Shown here one piece after another: positions 35,837 to 44,712 of a DNA stretch of 64,000 bases (the stretch's first letter is position 1; every line of letters starts with the position of its first letter). The notes under the pieces were generated by a model. The model ran no database searches, was not told where the DNA came from, and saw only the letters and a program-made list of their open reading frames with translations. Origin of the DNA: Bordetella parapertussis (GTDB taxonomy: Bacteria; Pseudomonadota; Gammaproteobacteria; Burkholderiales; SG8-39); NCBI GenBank assembly GCA_945861875.1, contig CAMAWC010000003.1, positions 1 to 64,000 on the forward strand. The letters run 5' to 3'. The translations under genes were made by a program, and so were the position numbers.

Positions 35837-35853
35837 GTTCAAGTCACTTGAAC
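35837..35853. promoter_or_regulatory. Perfect 17-bp palindrome, putative operator
   Basis: 'GTTCAAGTCACTTGAAC' has eight-base arms around one central base. It lies 56 bases upstream of the alpha/beta hydrolase gene and downstream of the XRE-cupin regulator gene on the same strand, so it is a natural binding site for that regulator. Confidence 0.6.
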
Positions 35854-35962
35854 GTGCGACTCTATGAACTCGTAGCAAGCCTGTCAAGAAAGGTTTTTAT
35901 TGGTGCATTACCGCACCAGCGAAGGGCGGCACATTGCGAGTTTTTATAGGGCACGCAAGCGC

Positions 35963-36607
35963 TCAGAACGTCGGTGGTGTGCTGATCCAGATGATGCGCG
36001 CGTGTTTTTTCGCCGGGTTGCGGTAGCTATGGGGGATTTCCGAGCGAAAGCTGAATGAATCGCCGGCGGCGAGCAGATAGGTGCGGTCGCCCACCGTGAG
36101 TTCCAGTTCGCCGTCGATGACAAAGCCCACTTCCTCGCCCTCGTGCGAGAGCATGCCTTCGCTGCCGCCGCCCGGCGCGAGAATGTGCAGGTTGCCCTCG
36201 AGCAGGTGGCTGCCTTCGGCCGGAATCAGCCGCTCCAGCTGCGAGCCGGCCTTGTCTATGGAAAACGCCGGGCGTTTGCCGCGGCGGGCGACGATGCCGC
36301 GGTCGGCGTGCTCGTCGGCAAACAGCGCCGCCATGTTGACGTTGAGCGCCGCGACAATCTTGTGCAGTACCGTAACAGAAGGCAGGGCGACGCCGTTCTC
36401 GATCTTCGAAATAAGGCTCTCGGAACAGCCGACGCGCCCCGACAGGTCGCGCAGCTTGAGCCCCTTGATCATGCGCAGGGCCTTGATGTTGGCGCCGAGG
36501 CGGCTGTTCTGCTCGGTGGCGCGGCTGTTTGCCGCGGCGCTGCGCGCGGTTTTGCGCGCTGCCGGGCGTTTTGCCGGTTTGCGGGTGGTGCGGGGCGGAC
36601 TGGTCAT
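35963..36607 (-). CDS. XRE-family regulator with C-terminal cupin sensor
   Basis: DNA-binding regulator of 214 residues. A basic tail of about 35 residues ('RKPAKRPAARKTARS') precedes a Cro/C1 helix-turn-helix, 'LRDLSGRVGCSESLISKIEN', at about 52-71, and a cupin fills the C terminus ('MLSHEGEEVGFVIDGELEL', 'GDSFSFRSEIPHSYRNP'). Regulators of this architecture (PuuR, SutR type) usually sense a small catabolic ligand. It is upstream of, and in line with, the hydrolase, deacetylase and liv genes, so it probably controls them. Confidence 0.92.
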   Translation of the reverse strand: MTSPPRTTRKPAKRPAARKTARSAAANSRATEQNSRLGANIKALRMIKGLKLRDLSGRVGCSESLISKIENGVALPSVTVLHKIVAALNVNMAALFADEHADRGIVARRGKRPAFSIDKAGSQLERLIPAEGSHLLEGNLHILAPGGGSEGMLSHEGEEVGFVIDGELELTVGDRTYLLAAGDSFSFRSEIPHSYRNPAKKHARIIWISTPPTF

Positions 36608-36717
36608 GACGCGAGTCTAGCCGCAGTAGGACCGGATGTCTCGCCTGTGGCCGTCGGGAACGGGCGAGTGGACGAACCGCCGCCGCAATGGACATCCGGC
36701 GTGGCCGCCGGGCAGGA

Positions 36718-36753
36718 AGCTGGAAACTGGCGCCAGATGCGGGTTTCCAGACG
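36718..36753. repeat. 'TGGAAA...TTTCCA' palindromic element, family B (copy 3)
   Basis: 'AGCTGGAAACTGGCGCCAG' then 'ATGCGGGTTTCCAGACG'. It lies in the 200-base gap between the divergent XRE regulator and esterase genes. The internal 'CTGGCGCCAG' is itself a perfect palindrome. Confidence 0.68.
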
Positions 36754-36809
36754 ATGGGCTCGTCCCTGCATTCAGGCGTTAAAATACAGGCAAATCCCAA
36801 GGAGGTCAG

Positions 36810-37829
36810 ATGAAAACAATTTTCGCCGCAGCCGGCGCTGTTCTGGTGTTGTCGGCCTGTTCGCAGGCGCCGATACAGTTGTCGCAAATGGGTTCCTTCC
36901 ATGTTGGTGGTCGCGAAGTCGTCATCAGCGGCAAGCCGGTCAAGGAAGTGTTGTTCACCCCCGGTGGCGTGCCGGCCAAGGTCGATCCGAACGGCGTCTA
37001 CCAGGTCGAGCAGATGTATGTGCAGTATTTCATCCCGAAAGACCCGCGCGGCCTGCCACTGCTGATGTGGCATGGCGGCGGCCTGTCCGGCGTGAGTTAC
37101 GAGACGACGCCTGACGGCCGCGAGGGCTGGGTGAACTACTTTGTCAAAAAAGGCTGGCCGGTCTATAACTCCGACGCCGTTGAGCGCGGCCGCTCCGGCT
37201 GGGCAATGTATCCGGACATTTTCACCACCGACCCGGTGTTCCTGACCAAGGAAAACCCGTTCGAGCGTTTTCGCATCGGCCAGGGTGCCGGCTCCTATAA
37301 CAAGGATGTTTCCAAAATGAAGCCCATGCCGGGCAGCCAGTTCCCGGTCGAAGGCTATGACAACTTCACCAAGCAGAATGTGCCGCGCTGGACCTCAACC
37401 GACGTGCCGACCATCGCCGCTTATACCGCGCTGGTTGACAAGGTCTGCCCGTGTATCGTGCTGGTGCATTCGCAGGCCGGCCTGTTCGGCATTCGCGTCG
37501 CCGAGGCGCGGCCGGACAAGGTCAAGGCGCTGGTGCTGGTCGAGCCGGCAGGCACCGGTCCGGTCAGCGACGCGCCGAAAATGAAAAACGTGCCGGTGCT
37601 CGCCATTTATGGCGATTACATCGAGCAGGATTCGCGCTGGCCGACCATACGCGGCAACGGCATCAAGTTCTACGAAGCCTTGCGCGCCGCCGGCGGCAGC
37701 GCCGACGTGGTAGACCTGCCCAAGGCGGGTATCACCGGCAATTCGCACATGATCATGATGGACAAGAACAGTGACGTGGTGGCCGGGGTGATACAGGACT
37801 GGCTGGTGAAGCGGGGTTTGTACAAGTAA
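36810..37829 (+). CDS. Alpha/beta hydrolase lipoprotein (esterase-like)
   Basis: Exported serine hydrolase of 339 residues. The signal ends in a lipobox, 'VLSAC', so the protein should be membrane-anchored. The oxyanion region 'LLMWHGGGLSG' is near residue 88 and the nucleophile elbow is 'VHSQAGLFG' near residue 223. A later acid and the histidine in 'GNSHMIMMDKNSD' complete a plausible triad. Relatives are annotated as esterases; the substrate is unknown. AAGGAG precedes the ATG. A large palindrome follows the gene. Confidence 0.85.
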   Translation: MKTIFAAAGAVLVLSACSQAPIQLSQMGSFHVGGREVVISGKPVKEVLFTPGGVPAKVDPNGVYQVEQMYVQYFIPKDPRGLPLLMWHGGGLSGVSYETTPDGREGWVNYFVKKGWPVYNSDAVERGRSGWAMYPDIFTTDPVFLTKENPFERFRIGQGAGSYNKDVSKMKPMPGSQFPVEGYDNFTKQNVPRWTSTDVPTIAAYTALVDKVCPCIVLVHSQAGLFGIRVAEARPDKVKALVLVEPAGTGPVSDAPKMKNVPVLAIYGDYIEQDSRWPTIRGNGIKFYEALRAAGGSADVVDLPKAGITGNSHMIMMDKNSDVVAGVIQDWLVKRGLYK

Positions 37830-37844
37830 TGGTTTTCTCGTAGA

Positions 37845-37931
37845 CCCCTCACCCCAACCCTCTCCCCATGCGGGGGCGAGGGGGCTAAAAACTCCCTCTC
37901 CCGCTTGGGCGGGAGAGGGTTGGGGTGAGGG
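37845..37931. repeat. 'CCCTCACCCCAACCCTCTCCC' inverted repeat
   Basis: 'CCCTCACCCCAACCCTCTCC' (one base short of the arm) pairs exactly with 'GGAGAGGGTTGGGGTGAGGG'. The inner part contains a second hairpin around 'CTCCCGCTTGGGCGGGAG'. It is a dispersed element of a kind common in proteobacterial intergenic DNA, and occurs once here. Confidence 0.88.
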
Positions 37932-37973
37932 AAGGGCGGTTCGCTTTGAGGCGGCATTCAACAGGAGTCAGTG

Positions 37974-39059
37974 GTGCAAAGAAAAATTCCCTGCGTGATC
38001 ATGCGCGGCGGCACCTCGCGCGGGCCGTATTTTGTCGCCTCAGACCTGCCCGCCGACGTGGCCGGGCGCGATGCGGTGCTGCTCAATGTCATGGGTTCGC
38101 CGCATCCGCTGCAGGTGGACGGCATAGGCGGCACCAACACGCTCACCAGCAAGGTGGCGATCGTCAGCCCGTCGCGGCAAAAAGGCGCCGACGTCGATTA
38201 CCTGTTTGCCCAGGTGTCGGTGAACGAGGCCAAGGTCGACACCAACCCCAACTGCGGCAACATGCTCTCGGGCGTCGGCCCGTTTGCCATCGAGGCGGGG
38301 ATGGTCAAGGCAGGCCGCGGGGAAACCCTGGTGCGTATTTTCAACGTCAACACGCAAAGTTTCATCGAGGCCATCATCCAGACGCCCGGCGGCCGCGTCG
38401 AGTACGAGGGCGACGCGCGTATCGACGGCGTGCCCGGCACCGGTGCGCCGATCAAGCTTAATTTTCTTGACGCCAAGGGTGCGGTCACCGGCAAGATGTT
38501 TCCTACCGGCAAGCCCATCGACATGATCCAGGGCATTGAAGTGACCTGCCTCGACATGGCCATGCCGATGATGCTGGTCGCGGCGGGTTCAATGAGCAAG
38601 AGCGGCGCCGAGACCCCGGCAGAACTGGATGCCGACAAGGACTTTCTTGCGAAGCTCGAATCCATGCGCCTCGAAGCGGGCCGGCTGATGGGCATGGGCG
38701 ATGTCACCGGCAAGGTGGTGCCCAAGGTGGGCCTTTTGTCGGCACCCGGTCAGGGCGGCAGCATACGCTCGCGCTATTTCACGCCGCTTGTCTGCCACAA
38801 GGCACATGCGGTGACCGGCGCAGTCTGCGTTGCCAGCGCCTGCGCGCTGCCCGGTACGGTGGCGCGCAAGCTGGTTGTGCCGGCGGATTTCAAGTCCGGC
38901 GTGGTGCGCATCGAGCACCCGTCGGGCGCAATAGAGGTCGACTTGCAGGTGAGCGGGCAGGGCGATGCAATGGACATTTCCCGTGCGTCGCTGTTGCGCA
39001 CGGCAAGACGCATATTCGAGGGCAATGTGCTGGTGCCCGAGCGGCTTTACAGCAAGTAA
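37974..39059 (+). CDS. PrpF-family isomerase (4-oxalomesaconate tautomerase-like)
   Basis: Diaminopimelate-epimerase-fold isomerase of 361 residues. It begins 'IPCVIMRGGTSRGPYFVASD' and contains 'DGIGGTNTLTSKVAIV', 'NPNCGNMLSGVGPFAIEAG' with the likely catalytic cysteine, and 'GVVRIEHPSGAIEV'. In gallate and protocatechuate 4,5-cleavage pathways such enzymes convert 4-oxalomesaconate tautomers; others act on aconitate. GTG 37974 is chosen because AGGAG is six bases upstream; GTG 37971 is possible. A Bug receptor and a PcaD-like hydrolase follow. Confidence 0.88.
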   Translation: MQRKIPCVIMRGGTSRGPYFVASDLPADVAGRDAVLLNVMGSPHPLQVDGIGGTNTLTSKVAIVSPSRQKGADVDYLFAQVSVNEAKVDTNPNCGNMLSGVGPFAIEAGMVKAGRGETLVRIFNVNTQSFIEAIIQTPGGRVEYEGDARIDGVPGTGAPIKLNFLDAKGAVTGKMFPTGKPIDMIQGIEVTCLDMAMPMMLVAAGSMSKSGAETPAELDADKDFLAKLESMRLEAGRLMGMGDVTGKVVPKVGLLSAPGQGGSIRSRYFTPLVCHKAHAVTGAVCVASACALPGTVARKLVVPADFKSGVVRIEHPSGAIEVDLQVSGQGDAMDISRASLLRTARRIFEGNVLVPERLYSK

Positions 39060-39076
39060 TCCCATCCGGAGAACAC

Positions 39077-40048
39077 ATGAATCGTAAATTTCCAAAACTC
39101 GTCCTGGGTTTCGCGCTTGCCGCGGCGTCCGCAGCAGCGTTCGCGCAGGTGCAGCCCTACCCGGCCAAATCCATTCGCGCCATCGTGGCCTTCGCCCCCG
39201 GCGGTATCGCCGACGGCATCGGGCGACTGGTCGGGCAAAAACTCACCGAACGCATGGGCCAGTCGGTGGTGATTGAAAACCGCGACGGTGCGGCCGGCAC
39301 CCTGGCAGCCAAGGCCGTCGCCGCTGCGGCGCCCGACGGTTACACCCTGCTGGTGCATACCGCGGCGGTGGCCATCAGCCCAAGCCTTAATGTCAGCAAG
39401 GAGGGCTTTGACCCACTGACCGAACTGGTACCGGTGGCGATGATCGCTTCGACACCAACCATTTTTGCCGTCAGTGCTTCGGTGCCGGCCAATAACCTGG
39501 CTGAATACATCAAACTGAAAGGCGGCAAGTTCAATTACTCGACCGCGGGCGTGGGCACGCCGCCGCACCTGACGGCCGAGTTCCTGTTCAAGACGATGAA
39601 GGGCGTCGATGCGGTGCATGTGCCGTTTCGCGGCGGCGCACCGGCTATCACCGCGGTGCTGGGCGGACAGGTGGACATGGTCTCGACTTCCATGCCGCCG
39701 GCGGTGCCGCATATCAAGCAGGGCAAGATGAAGGCGCTGGTGGTGACCAGCGCGAAGCGCTCGTCCATCCTGCCGGATGTGCCGACGGCGGCTGAATCGG
39801 GCTTTGCCGATTTCGAAGACGTGTCATGGGTGGCGTTTTTTGCGCCGGCCAGGACGCCGCCGGCTGTGGTGCAGAAACTCAACGCCGAAATCAACGAGGT
39901 GTTGAAGCTGCCCGACGTCAAGGAGCGCCTCGCCGCGCTCGGTTTTGACCCGACGCCAAGCAGCGCGCCCGAGTTCGCCGAGTACATGAAAAAAGAAGTC
40001 GCCAAGTGGGCGAAAATCGTCAAGACCATCGGCTTTGTCGCCAACTGA
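39077..40048 (+). CDS. TTT-family (Bug) periplasmic substrate-binding protein
   Basis: Receptor of 323 residues with signal 'MNRKFPKLVLGFALAAASAA' ending near 'AFAQ', and 'SIRAIVAFAPGGIADGIG', 'APDGYTLLVHT' and 'HVPFRGGAP'. GGAGA precedes ATG 39077, 17 bases after the PrpF-type gene, and the next gene starts four bases after its stop. A three-gene operon for uptake and processing of a dicarboxylic or tricarboxylic intermediate is likely. Confidence 0.93.
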   Translation: MNRKFPKLVLGFALAAASAAAFAQVQPYPAKSIRAIVAFAPGGIADGIGRLVGQKLTERMGQSVVIENRDGAAGTLAAKAVAAAAPDGYTLLVHTAAVAISPSLNVSKEGFDPLTELVPVAMIASTPTIFAVSASVPANNLAEYIKLKGGKFNYSTAGVGTPPHLTAEFLFKTMKGVDAVHVPFRGGAPAITAVLGGQVDMVSTSMPPAVPHIKQGKMKALVVTSAKRSSILPDVPTAAESGFADFEDVSWVAFFAPARTPPAVVQKLNAEINEVLKLPDVKERLAALGFDPTPSSAPEFAEYMKKEVAKWAKIVKTIGFVAN

Positions 40049-40052
40049 CGCC

Positions 40053-40841
40053 ATGCTGGTCCGCGCCAACGAGATCGACATCAACTACACGGTACAGGGC
40101 AGCGGGCCCTGGCTGGTGTTCAGCCATTCGCTCGCCTGCGACCTGCACATGTGGGACGAGCAGGCGGATTTGTTTTCGAAACGCTTTCGCGTGCTGCGCT
40201 ATGACACGCGCGGCCACGGCCTGTCTTCGGCTCCGGGCGCCGACTACACCCTCGACCAGCTCGCCGGCGACGCCAAGGGCTTGTTTGCCGCGCTGGGCAT
40301 CGCCAACTGCCATTGGGTCGGCCTGTCCATGGGCGGCATGATAGGGCAGACCTTTGCGCTGAAGTATCCGGGTGTGTTCAGCAGCATTACCCTGGCTGAC
40401 ACCACCAGCCGCCGGCATGAGGGCGCGCGCGAAATGTGGGAGGCGCGCATCAAGGTCGCAAGCGAAAAAGGCATGGCGGCGCTGGTCGAGCCGACACTGC
40501 AGCGCTGGTTCACCGAGCCTTTTCGCAAGGCCAATCCGGCGGTGATGGCGCGCGTGGGCGCGATGATACGCGCGGTGCCCGCAGCAGGTTATGCCGGATG
40601 CGCGCGCGCCATATCGGAGATGAACCTGACGCAGCGCCTGAAGGAAATCACCTGTCCGGCGCTGGTCATGGCCGGCGCCGAGGACGCCGGCACACCGGTG
40701 GAGATGACCCACGAGATCCACGCCAACCTGCCGGGCTCGGAATTGGTGATCATCCCTGATGCCTCGCACCTTTCGAATGTCGAACAGCCGGCGGCCTTCA
40801 ATGCCGCGCTGGCGGCGTTTCTCGGCCGGCATGGTGGCTAG
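40053..40841 (+). CDS. Alpha/beta hydrolase, 3-oxoadipate enol-lactonase (PcaD)-like
   Basis: Alpha/beta hydrolase of 262 residues. The oxyanion region is 'LVFSHSLACDLHMWDEQ', the nucleophile elbow 'VGLSMGGMIGQ' near residue 92, the acid lies in 'VMAGAEDAGTPVE' and the histidine in 'IPDASHLSNVEQP'. This spacing and 'RYDTRGHGLSSAP' match enol-lactonases of the beta-ketoadipate pathway, though related carboxylesterases look alike. ATG 40053 is used; TTG 40035 would overlap the Bug gene. The neighbours, including a PrpF-type isomerase, fit aromatic acid catabolism. Confidence 0.87.
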   Translation: MLVRANEIDINYTVQGSGPWLVFSHSLACDLHMWDEQADLFSKRFRVLRYDTRGHGLSSAPGADYTLDQLAGDAKGLFAALGIANCHWVGLSMGGMIGQTFALKYPGVFSSITLADTTSRRHEGAREMWEARIKVASEKGMAALVEPTLQRWFTEPFRKANPAVMARVGAMIRAVPAAGYAGCARAISEMNLTQRLKEITCPALVMAGAEDAGTPVEMTHEIHANLPGSELVIIPDASHLSNVEQPAAFNAALAAFLGRHGG

Positions 40842-40865
40842 CGAAACGCTGAATACATCCCACAC

Positions 40866-40952
40866 CGTCATTCCCGCGAAAGCGGGAATCCATTTTATGC
40901 AGTTAAATTGACGGCCTAAATCAAGGTGGATTCCCGCTTTCGCGGGAATGAC
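40866..40952. repeat. Dispersed palindromic repeat, family A (copy 6)
   Basis: Nearly ideal copy: 'TTCCCGCGAAAGCGGGAA', a spacer sharing 'GATCAAGGTGGATTCCCGCTT'-like sequence with copy 1, then 'TTCCCGCTTTCGCGGGAA'. It lies upstream of the second molybdenum hydroxylase gene. Confidence 0.9.
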
Positions 40953-41027
40953 AAAATTATTAAGCCACGCCGTTAGCACCACTCCAAACACACTTACAAT
41001 CACTTCTCCACATCAGGGATTCACGCA

Positions 41028-43343
41028 ATGACTGAACACGCATTCCACGGCCGCCGCGAAGACCAGCGCATGCTGACGGGCAAGGGCCGTTATACCTCTG
41101 ACTTCAATTTTCCCGGCCAGCTCTACGCCGCATTTGTGCGCGCCGACCGCGCCAGCGCAAAACTGTTGTCGGTGGACGCCGCTGCGGCGCGCGAGGCGCC
41201 GGGCGTCGCCGCCGTCTATACCGGCGCCGACCTGGCGGCGCATCCTTTTGGCACGCTCAAGTCCATGGTGAGTTACAAGGGCGTCGGCGGCGAGGCGATC
41301 AAGGTGCCGGCGCGTCCGGTGCTGGCGCGCGATTGCGTGCGTTTTGTCGGCGAGGAGATTGCATTGGTCGTGGCCACTTCTGTGTCGGCCGCGCAGGACG
41401 CGGCAGAGCTGGTGATGGTCGATTACGAGGATTTGCCGGCGGTGGCGCATCCGCATGACGCGGTGGTCCCGACGGCGCCGCTGGTGCACGCCGAAATCCC
41501 GGGCAATGTCTGTTTCGAGTTTGATTATGGCGATGCCGTGGCCACCGCGGCGGCGATTGCCGGTGCCAAGCATGTGACGCGCATTACCCTATCGAGCCAG
41601 CGCGTCGCCCCCAATCCGATGGAGCCGCGCGGTTTTGTCGTGTCCCATGACGCCGCCAGCGGTTGCTATGACTTGTACACCTCCAACCAGGGTGTGTACA
41701 TGATGCGCGGCGGGTTGGCGCATATCACCGGAATCGACGAGGCCTTGCTGCGCGTGCATCCGCTGGATGTCGGCGGCGGCTTTGGCGCGCGCAGCGCGCC
41801 TTACCAGGAATATCCGGCGCTGATTTACGCCGCCAAGGCGCTGGGCAAACCGATCAAGTGGACCGGTTCACGCTCGGAGAGCTTTGCCACCGACAACCAC
41901 GGCCGCGCCCTTGAGCTCGAGGGTGAACTGGCGCTTGATGCCGACGGACGTTTTCTTGGCATTCGCACCGGCTGGATTTGCGACCAGGGCGCCTACCTCA
42001 TTCCGTCCGGGCCGCTTACCAACACCATGAACGGCATGCTCACGGTGACCGGCTGCTATCGCATCCCGGTCGCCTACGGCCGCCATCGTTGCGTTGTCAC
42101 CAACACCTCGCCGACCGGTCCTTATCGCGGCGCCGCCCGACCGGACATGGCCTACCTGATGGAGCGCCTGGTCGACCAGGCGGCCGCCGAAACCGGCATC
42201 GACCGGATCGAACTGCGCCGCATCAACGCCATCCCCAAGGAAGCCTTTCCCTATACCGGGCCGACCAAGTCGACTTACGACAGCGCCGATTTTCCCGGCA
42301 TGATCGAGCGGGCGATAAAGGAATCGGACTGGCATGGGTTTGCCGCGCGACGCGAACAATCAAAGGCCAGGGGCAAGCTGCGCGGCCTCGGTTGTGCGCT
42401 GTTCCTCGAGCCCTCCGGAGGTGGCTCGATGCCGCAGGATCGCGTTTCGCTGCGCTGGGTCGGCGGCAGGCTTAACCTGTATGCGGTGACGCAGTCGCAG
42501 GGGCAGGGCCACGAGACGGTGTTCCCGGAAATCGTCGCCGATGTGCTGGGCATCCCGGCCGCCGATATCGACCTGCTGGCCGGGGATATCGAGGGCATCG
42601 TCGGCCTGACCGGTTCGGGCGTGATCGGTTCGCGCTCGACCATGGCGCAGGGCAGCGCCTTCAAGCGCGCCGCCATTGCAGTGGTCGACAAGGGGCTGGA
42701 ACTGGCCGCGGACAAGCTCGAGGCCGCACCTGCGGACATCGAATTCAAGGACGGTACCTACACCATCAAGGGCACCGACCGGCGCATTGCGCTGATCGAC
42801 CTCGTGCGCGAGCACGATGGCAAGGACGGGGGCGACACACCCAATCCGCTTGACGCCCTGGGCGAACAGGCCATGTCGCGCGCTTTTCCCAGCGGCATGC
42901 ACGTGGCCGAAATCGAGATTGATCCGGACACCGGCGTCACCGAGGTAAAGAGTTATGTCGCCGTGGACGATTGCGGTGTCGTCATCAACCACACCCTGGT
43001 GCAGGCGCAGGTGCACGGTGGCGTGGCGCAGGGTGCCGGCCAGGTGTTCGGCGAGCACGCCCATTACGATCGTGCCACCGGGCAGTTGCTCAACGCCAGT
43101 TTCATGGACTACACCATGCCGCGCGCCGACCTGATTCCGGGAATCGCCGACCATTACCACCTGACGCCCAGTCCGAGCAACTTCCTTGGCGCCAAGGGCG
43201 TGGGCGAGGCCGGCACCACCGGCTCCATCCCGACGCTGATGAACGCCATTGTCGACGCGCTGCGACCCCTGGGTGTTCACACCTTCGACATGCCGGCCAG
43301 TTCCGATCGGGTGTGGCAGGTGATGCGCGATGCGCGGCGGTGA
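41028..43343 (+). CDS. Xanthine dehydrogenase/CoxL-family molybdopterin-binding large subunit
   Basis: Second molybdenum hydroxylase catalytic subunit in the window, 771 residues. It has 'GGGFGARS' near 249, 'GPYRGAARPD' near 364, 'SQGQGHETVFPEI' near 490 and 'GVGEAGTTGS' with the catalytic Glu near 725. The N-terminal 'FHGRREDQRMLTGKGRYTSDF' is the usual entry to the large-subunit fold. It lacks adjacent FAD and 2Fe-2S subunit genes, like the gene at 8189. A Bug receptor gene follows after one repeat, the same pairing as at 8-11 kb. Confidence 0.92.
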   Translation: MTEHAFHGRREDQRMLTGKGRYTSDFNFPGQLYAAFVRADRASAKLLSVDAAAAREAPGVAAVYTGADLAAHPFGTLKSMVSYKGVGGEAIKVPARPVLARDCVRFVGEEIALVVATSVSAAQDAAELVMVDYEDLPAVAHPHDAVVPTAPLVHAEIPGNVCFEFDYGDAVATAAAIAGAKHVTRITLSSQRVAPNPMEPRGFVVSHDAASGCYDLYTSNQGVYMMRGGLAHITGIDEALLRVHPLDVGGGFGARSAPYQEYPALIYAAKALGKPIKWTGSRSESFATDNHGRALELEGELALDADGRFLGIRTGWICDQGAYLIPSGPLTNTMNGMLTVTGCYRIPVAYGRHRCVVTNTSPTGPYRGAARPDMAYLMERLVDQAAAETGIDRIELRRINAIPKEAFPYTGPTKSTYDSADFPGMIERAIKESDWHGFAARREQSKARGKLRGLGCALFLEPSGGGSMPQDRVSLRWVGGRLNLYAVTQSQGQGHETVFPEIVADVLGIPAADIDLLAGDIEGIVGLTGSGVIGSRSTMAQGSAFKRAAIAVVDKGLELAADKLEAAPADIEFKDGTYTIKGTDRRIALIDLVREHDGKDGGDTPNPLDALGEQAMSRAFPSGMHVAEIEIDPDTGVTEVKSYVAVDDCGVVINHTLVQAQVHGGVAQGAGQVFGEHAHYDRATGQLLNASFMDYTMPRADLIPGIADHYHLTPSPSNFLGAKGVGEAGTTGSIPTLMNAIVDALRPLGVHTFDMPASSDRVWQVMRDARR

Positions 43344-43371
43344 TCGGGGCAATATTGAACGAGCATAACGC

Positions 43372-43450
43372 TGTCATTCCCGCGAATGCGGGAATCCATG
43401 GGGTTTGAGCCCGAGACAACCCCATGGGTCCCCGCGTTCGCGGGGACGAC
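43372..43450. repeat. Dispersed palindromic repeat, family A (copy 7)
   Basis: 'TTCCCGCGAATGCGGGAA' then 'TCCATGGGG', spacer, and 'GTCCCCGCGTTCGCGGGGAC'. The second hairpin has paired substitutions that preserve the stem. Confidence 0.85.
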
Positions 43451-43508
43451 GAAGCTCCGGCCGGGTGCTTCAGCAGTACTTAATAAAGTTGAAAAAGGAG
43501 TGATACGC

Positions 43509-44489
43509 ATGAACCAGACCCTGCACCGCAGCCTCATCGCCGCCGGCATCGCACTGACTGCGTTTGCCGGCGGGGCATTCGCGCAAGCCTTCCCGGCCGA
43601 GGGCAAGCCGATACGCATCATCGTCCCTACCGCGCCCTCGGGTGGCAACGACGTGATGGCGCGCATTGTCGCGCTCAAGCTCGGCGAGCGCATGAAGCGC
43701 ACCGTCATTGTCGAAAACAAGGCCGGCGCCAACGGCGCCATCGCCTCCGAATATGTCGCCAAGGCGGCGCCCGACGGCTACACCATCCTGTTTGGGTACA
43801 TCGCCACACACGGCATCAACCCGGCGCTTTCCAAGCTGCCCTACGATGCGGTAAGGGATTTTGCGCCGATCAGCATGCTTGCCGAAGCCCAGGGTGTGCT
43901 GGTGGTCAATCCCAAGGTGCAGGCGAAAACGGTGAAGGAACTCATTACCCTTGCCAAGGCCAAGCCCGGCGCCATCGCCTACGCCTCGGCCGGCAACGGC
44001 ACCGCGCCGCATATCTCGGCCGAAATGTTCAAACAAATGGCCGGCGTCGACATGCTGCACGTACCCTACAAGGGATCGGCGCCGGCGGTCACCGATACCA
44101 TCGCCGGACAGACGCAGGTGATGTTTCCCAGCCTGGTTGCCGCCAGCCAGCACATCAAGGCCGGGCAGTTGCGCGGCCTCGCGGTGACCGGAAAAAAGCG
44201 CTCGCCACTGTTCCCCGAACTGCCGACGGTGATCGAGTCCGGGCTGCCCGGTTTTGAAGTGACGCAGTGGTACGCGCTCTTCGCACCGGCGAAGACGCCC
44301 AAGGCCGTCATCGACAGGCTCAATACCGAGGTGGTGGCCGTGATGAACGACCCGGACACGGTGAAGCGCTTTGCCGAGCAGGGCGCCGACGCCGAAACCA
44401 GCTCCCCCGAGGCGCTGGGCAGGTATGTCGAGGCCGAAATCGCCAAGTGGAAAAAAGTCATCACGGCGGCGAAAATCACCGCAGACTGA
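43509..44489 (+). CDS. TTT-family (Bug) periplasmic substrate-binding protein
   Basis: Receptor of 326 residues. The signal is 'MNQTLHRSLIAAGIALTAFA' ending near 'GAFAQ', followed by 'PIRIIVPTAPSGGNDVMA', 'APDGYTILFGY' and 'HVPYKGSAP'. ATG 43509 follows AAGGAG; the track start at 43386 reads through a repeat. It is the first of five consecutive receptor genes and follows the molybdenum hydroxylase gene. Confidence 0.92.
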   Translation: MNQTLHRSLIAAGIALTAFAGGAFAQAFPAEGKPIRIIVPTAPSGGNDVMARIVALKLGERMKRTVIVENKAGANGAIASEYVAKAAPDGYTILFGYIATHGINPALSKLPYDAVRDFAPISMLAEAQGVLVVNPKVQAKTVKELITLAKAKPGAIAYASAGNGTAPHISAEMFKQMAGVDMLHVPYKGSAPAVTDTIAGQTQVMFPSLVAASQHIKAGQLRGLAVTGKKRSPLFPELPTVIESGLPGFEVTQWYALFAPAKTPKAVIDRLNTEVVAVMNDPDTVKRFAEQGADAETSSPEALGRYVEAEIAKWKKVITAAKITAD

Positions 44490-44510
44490 AGGCAATACAA
44501 GAAAGGCAAT

Positions 44511-44545
44511 GCGCTGGAAAACCGCGCCAGATAAGGCTTTCAAGC
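44511..44545. repeat. 'TGGAAA...TTTCAA' palindromic element, family B (copy 4)
   Basis: 'GCGCTGGAAAACCGCGCC' then 'AGATAAGGCTTTCAAGC'. It sits directly before a family A repeat between two receptor genes. Confidence 0.62.
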
Positions 44546-44550
44546 CATCC

Positions 44551-44665
44551 GTCATCCCCGCGAAAGCGGGGATCCATGGGGTTCGTCTCAGGCATCAAAA
44601 CAAAAACCCATGGATTCCCGCTCCCCGATTAAAGCGTTCGAGGACAAGCTTCGCGGGAATGACGG
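44551..44665. repeat. Dispersed palindromic repeat, family A (copy 8, interrupted)
   Basis: The left hairpin 'ATCCCCGCGAAAGCGGGGAT' is intact. The right hairpin is split: 'GATTCCCGCT' is followed by about 28 extra bases ('CCCCGATTAAAGCGTTCGAG' and onward) before 'TCGCGGGAATGACGG'. Confidence 0.82.
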
Positions 44666-44712
44666 CTAAATACAATTGGCGGGAATCAGGTAATTTTTCA
44701 ACCGGAACGAAT

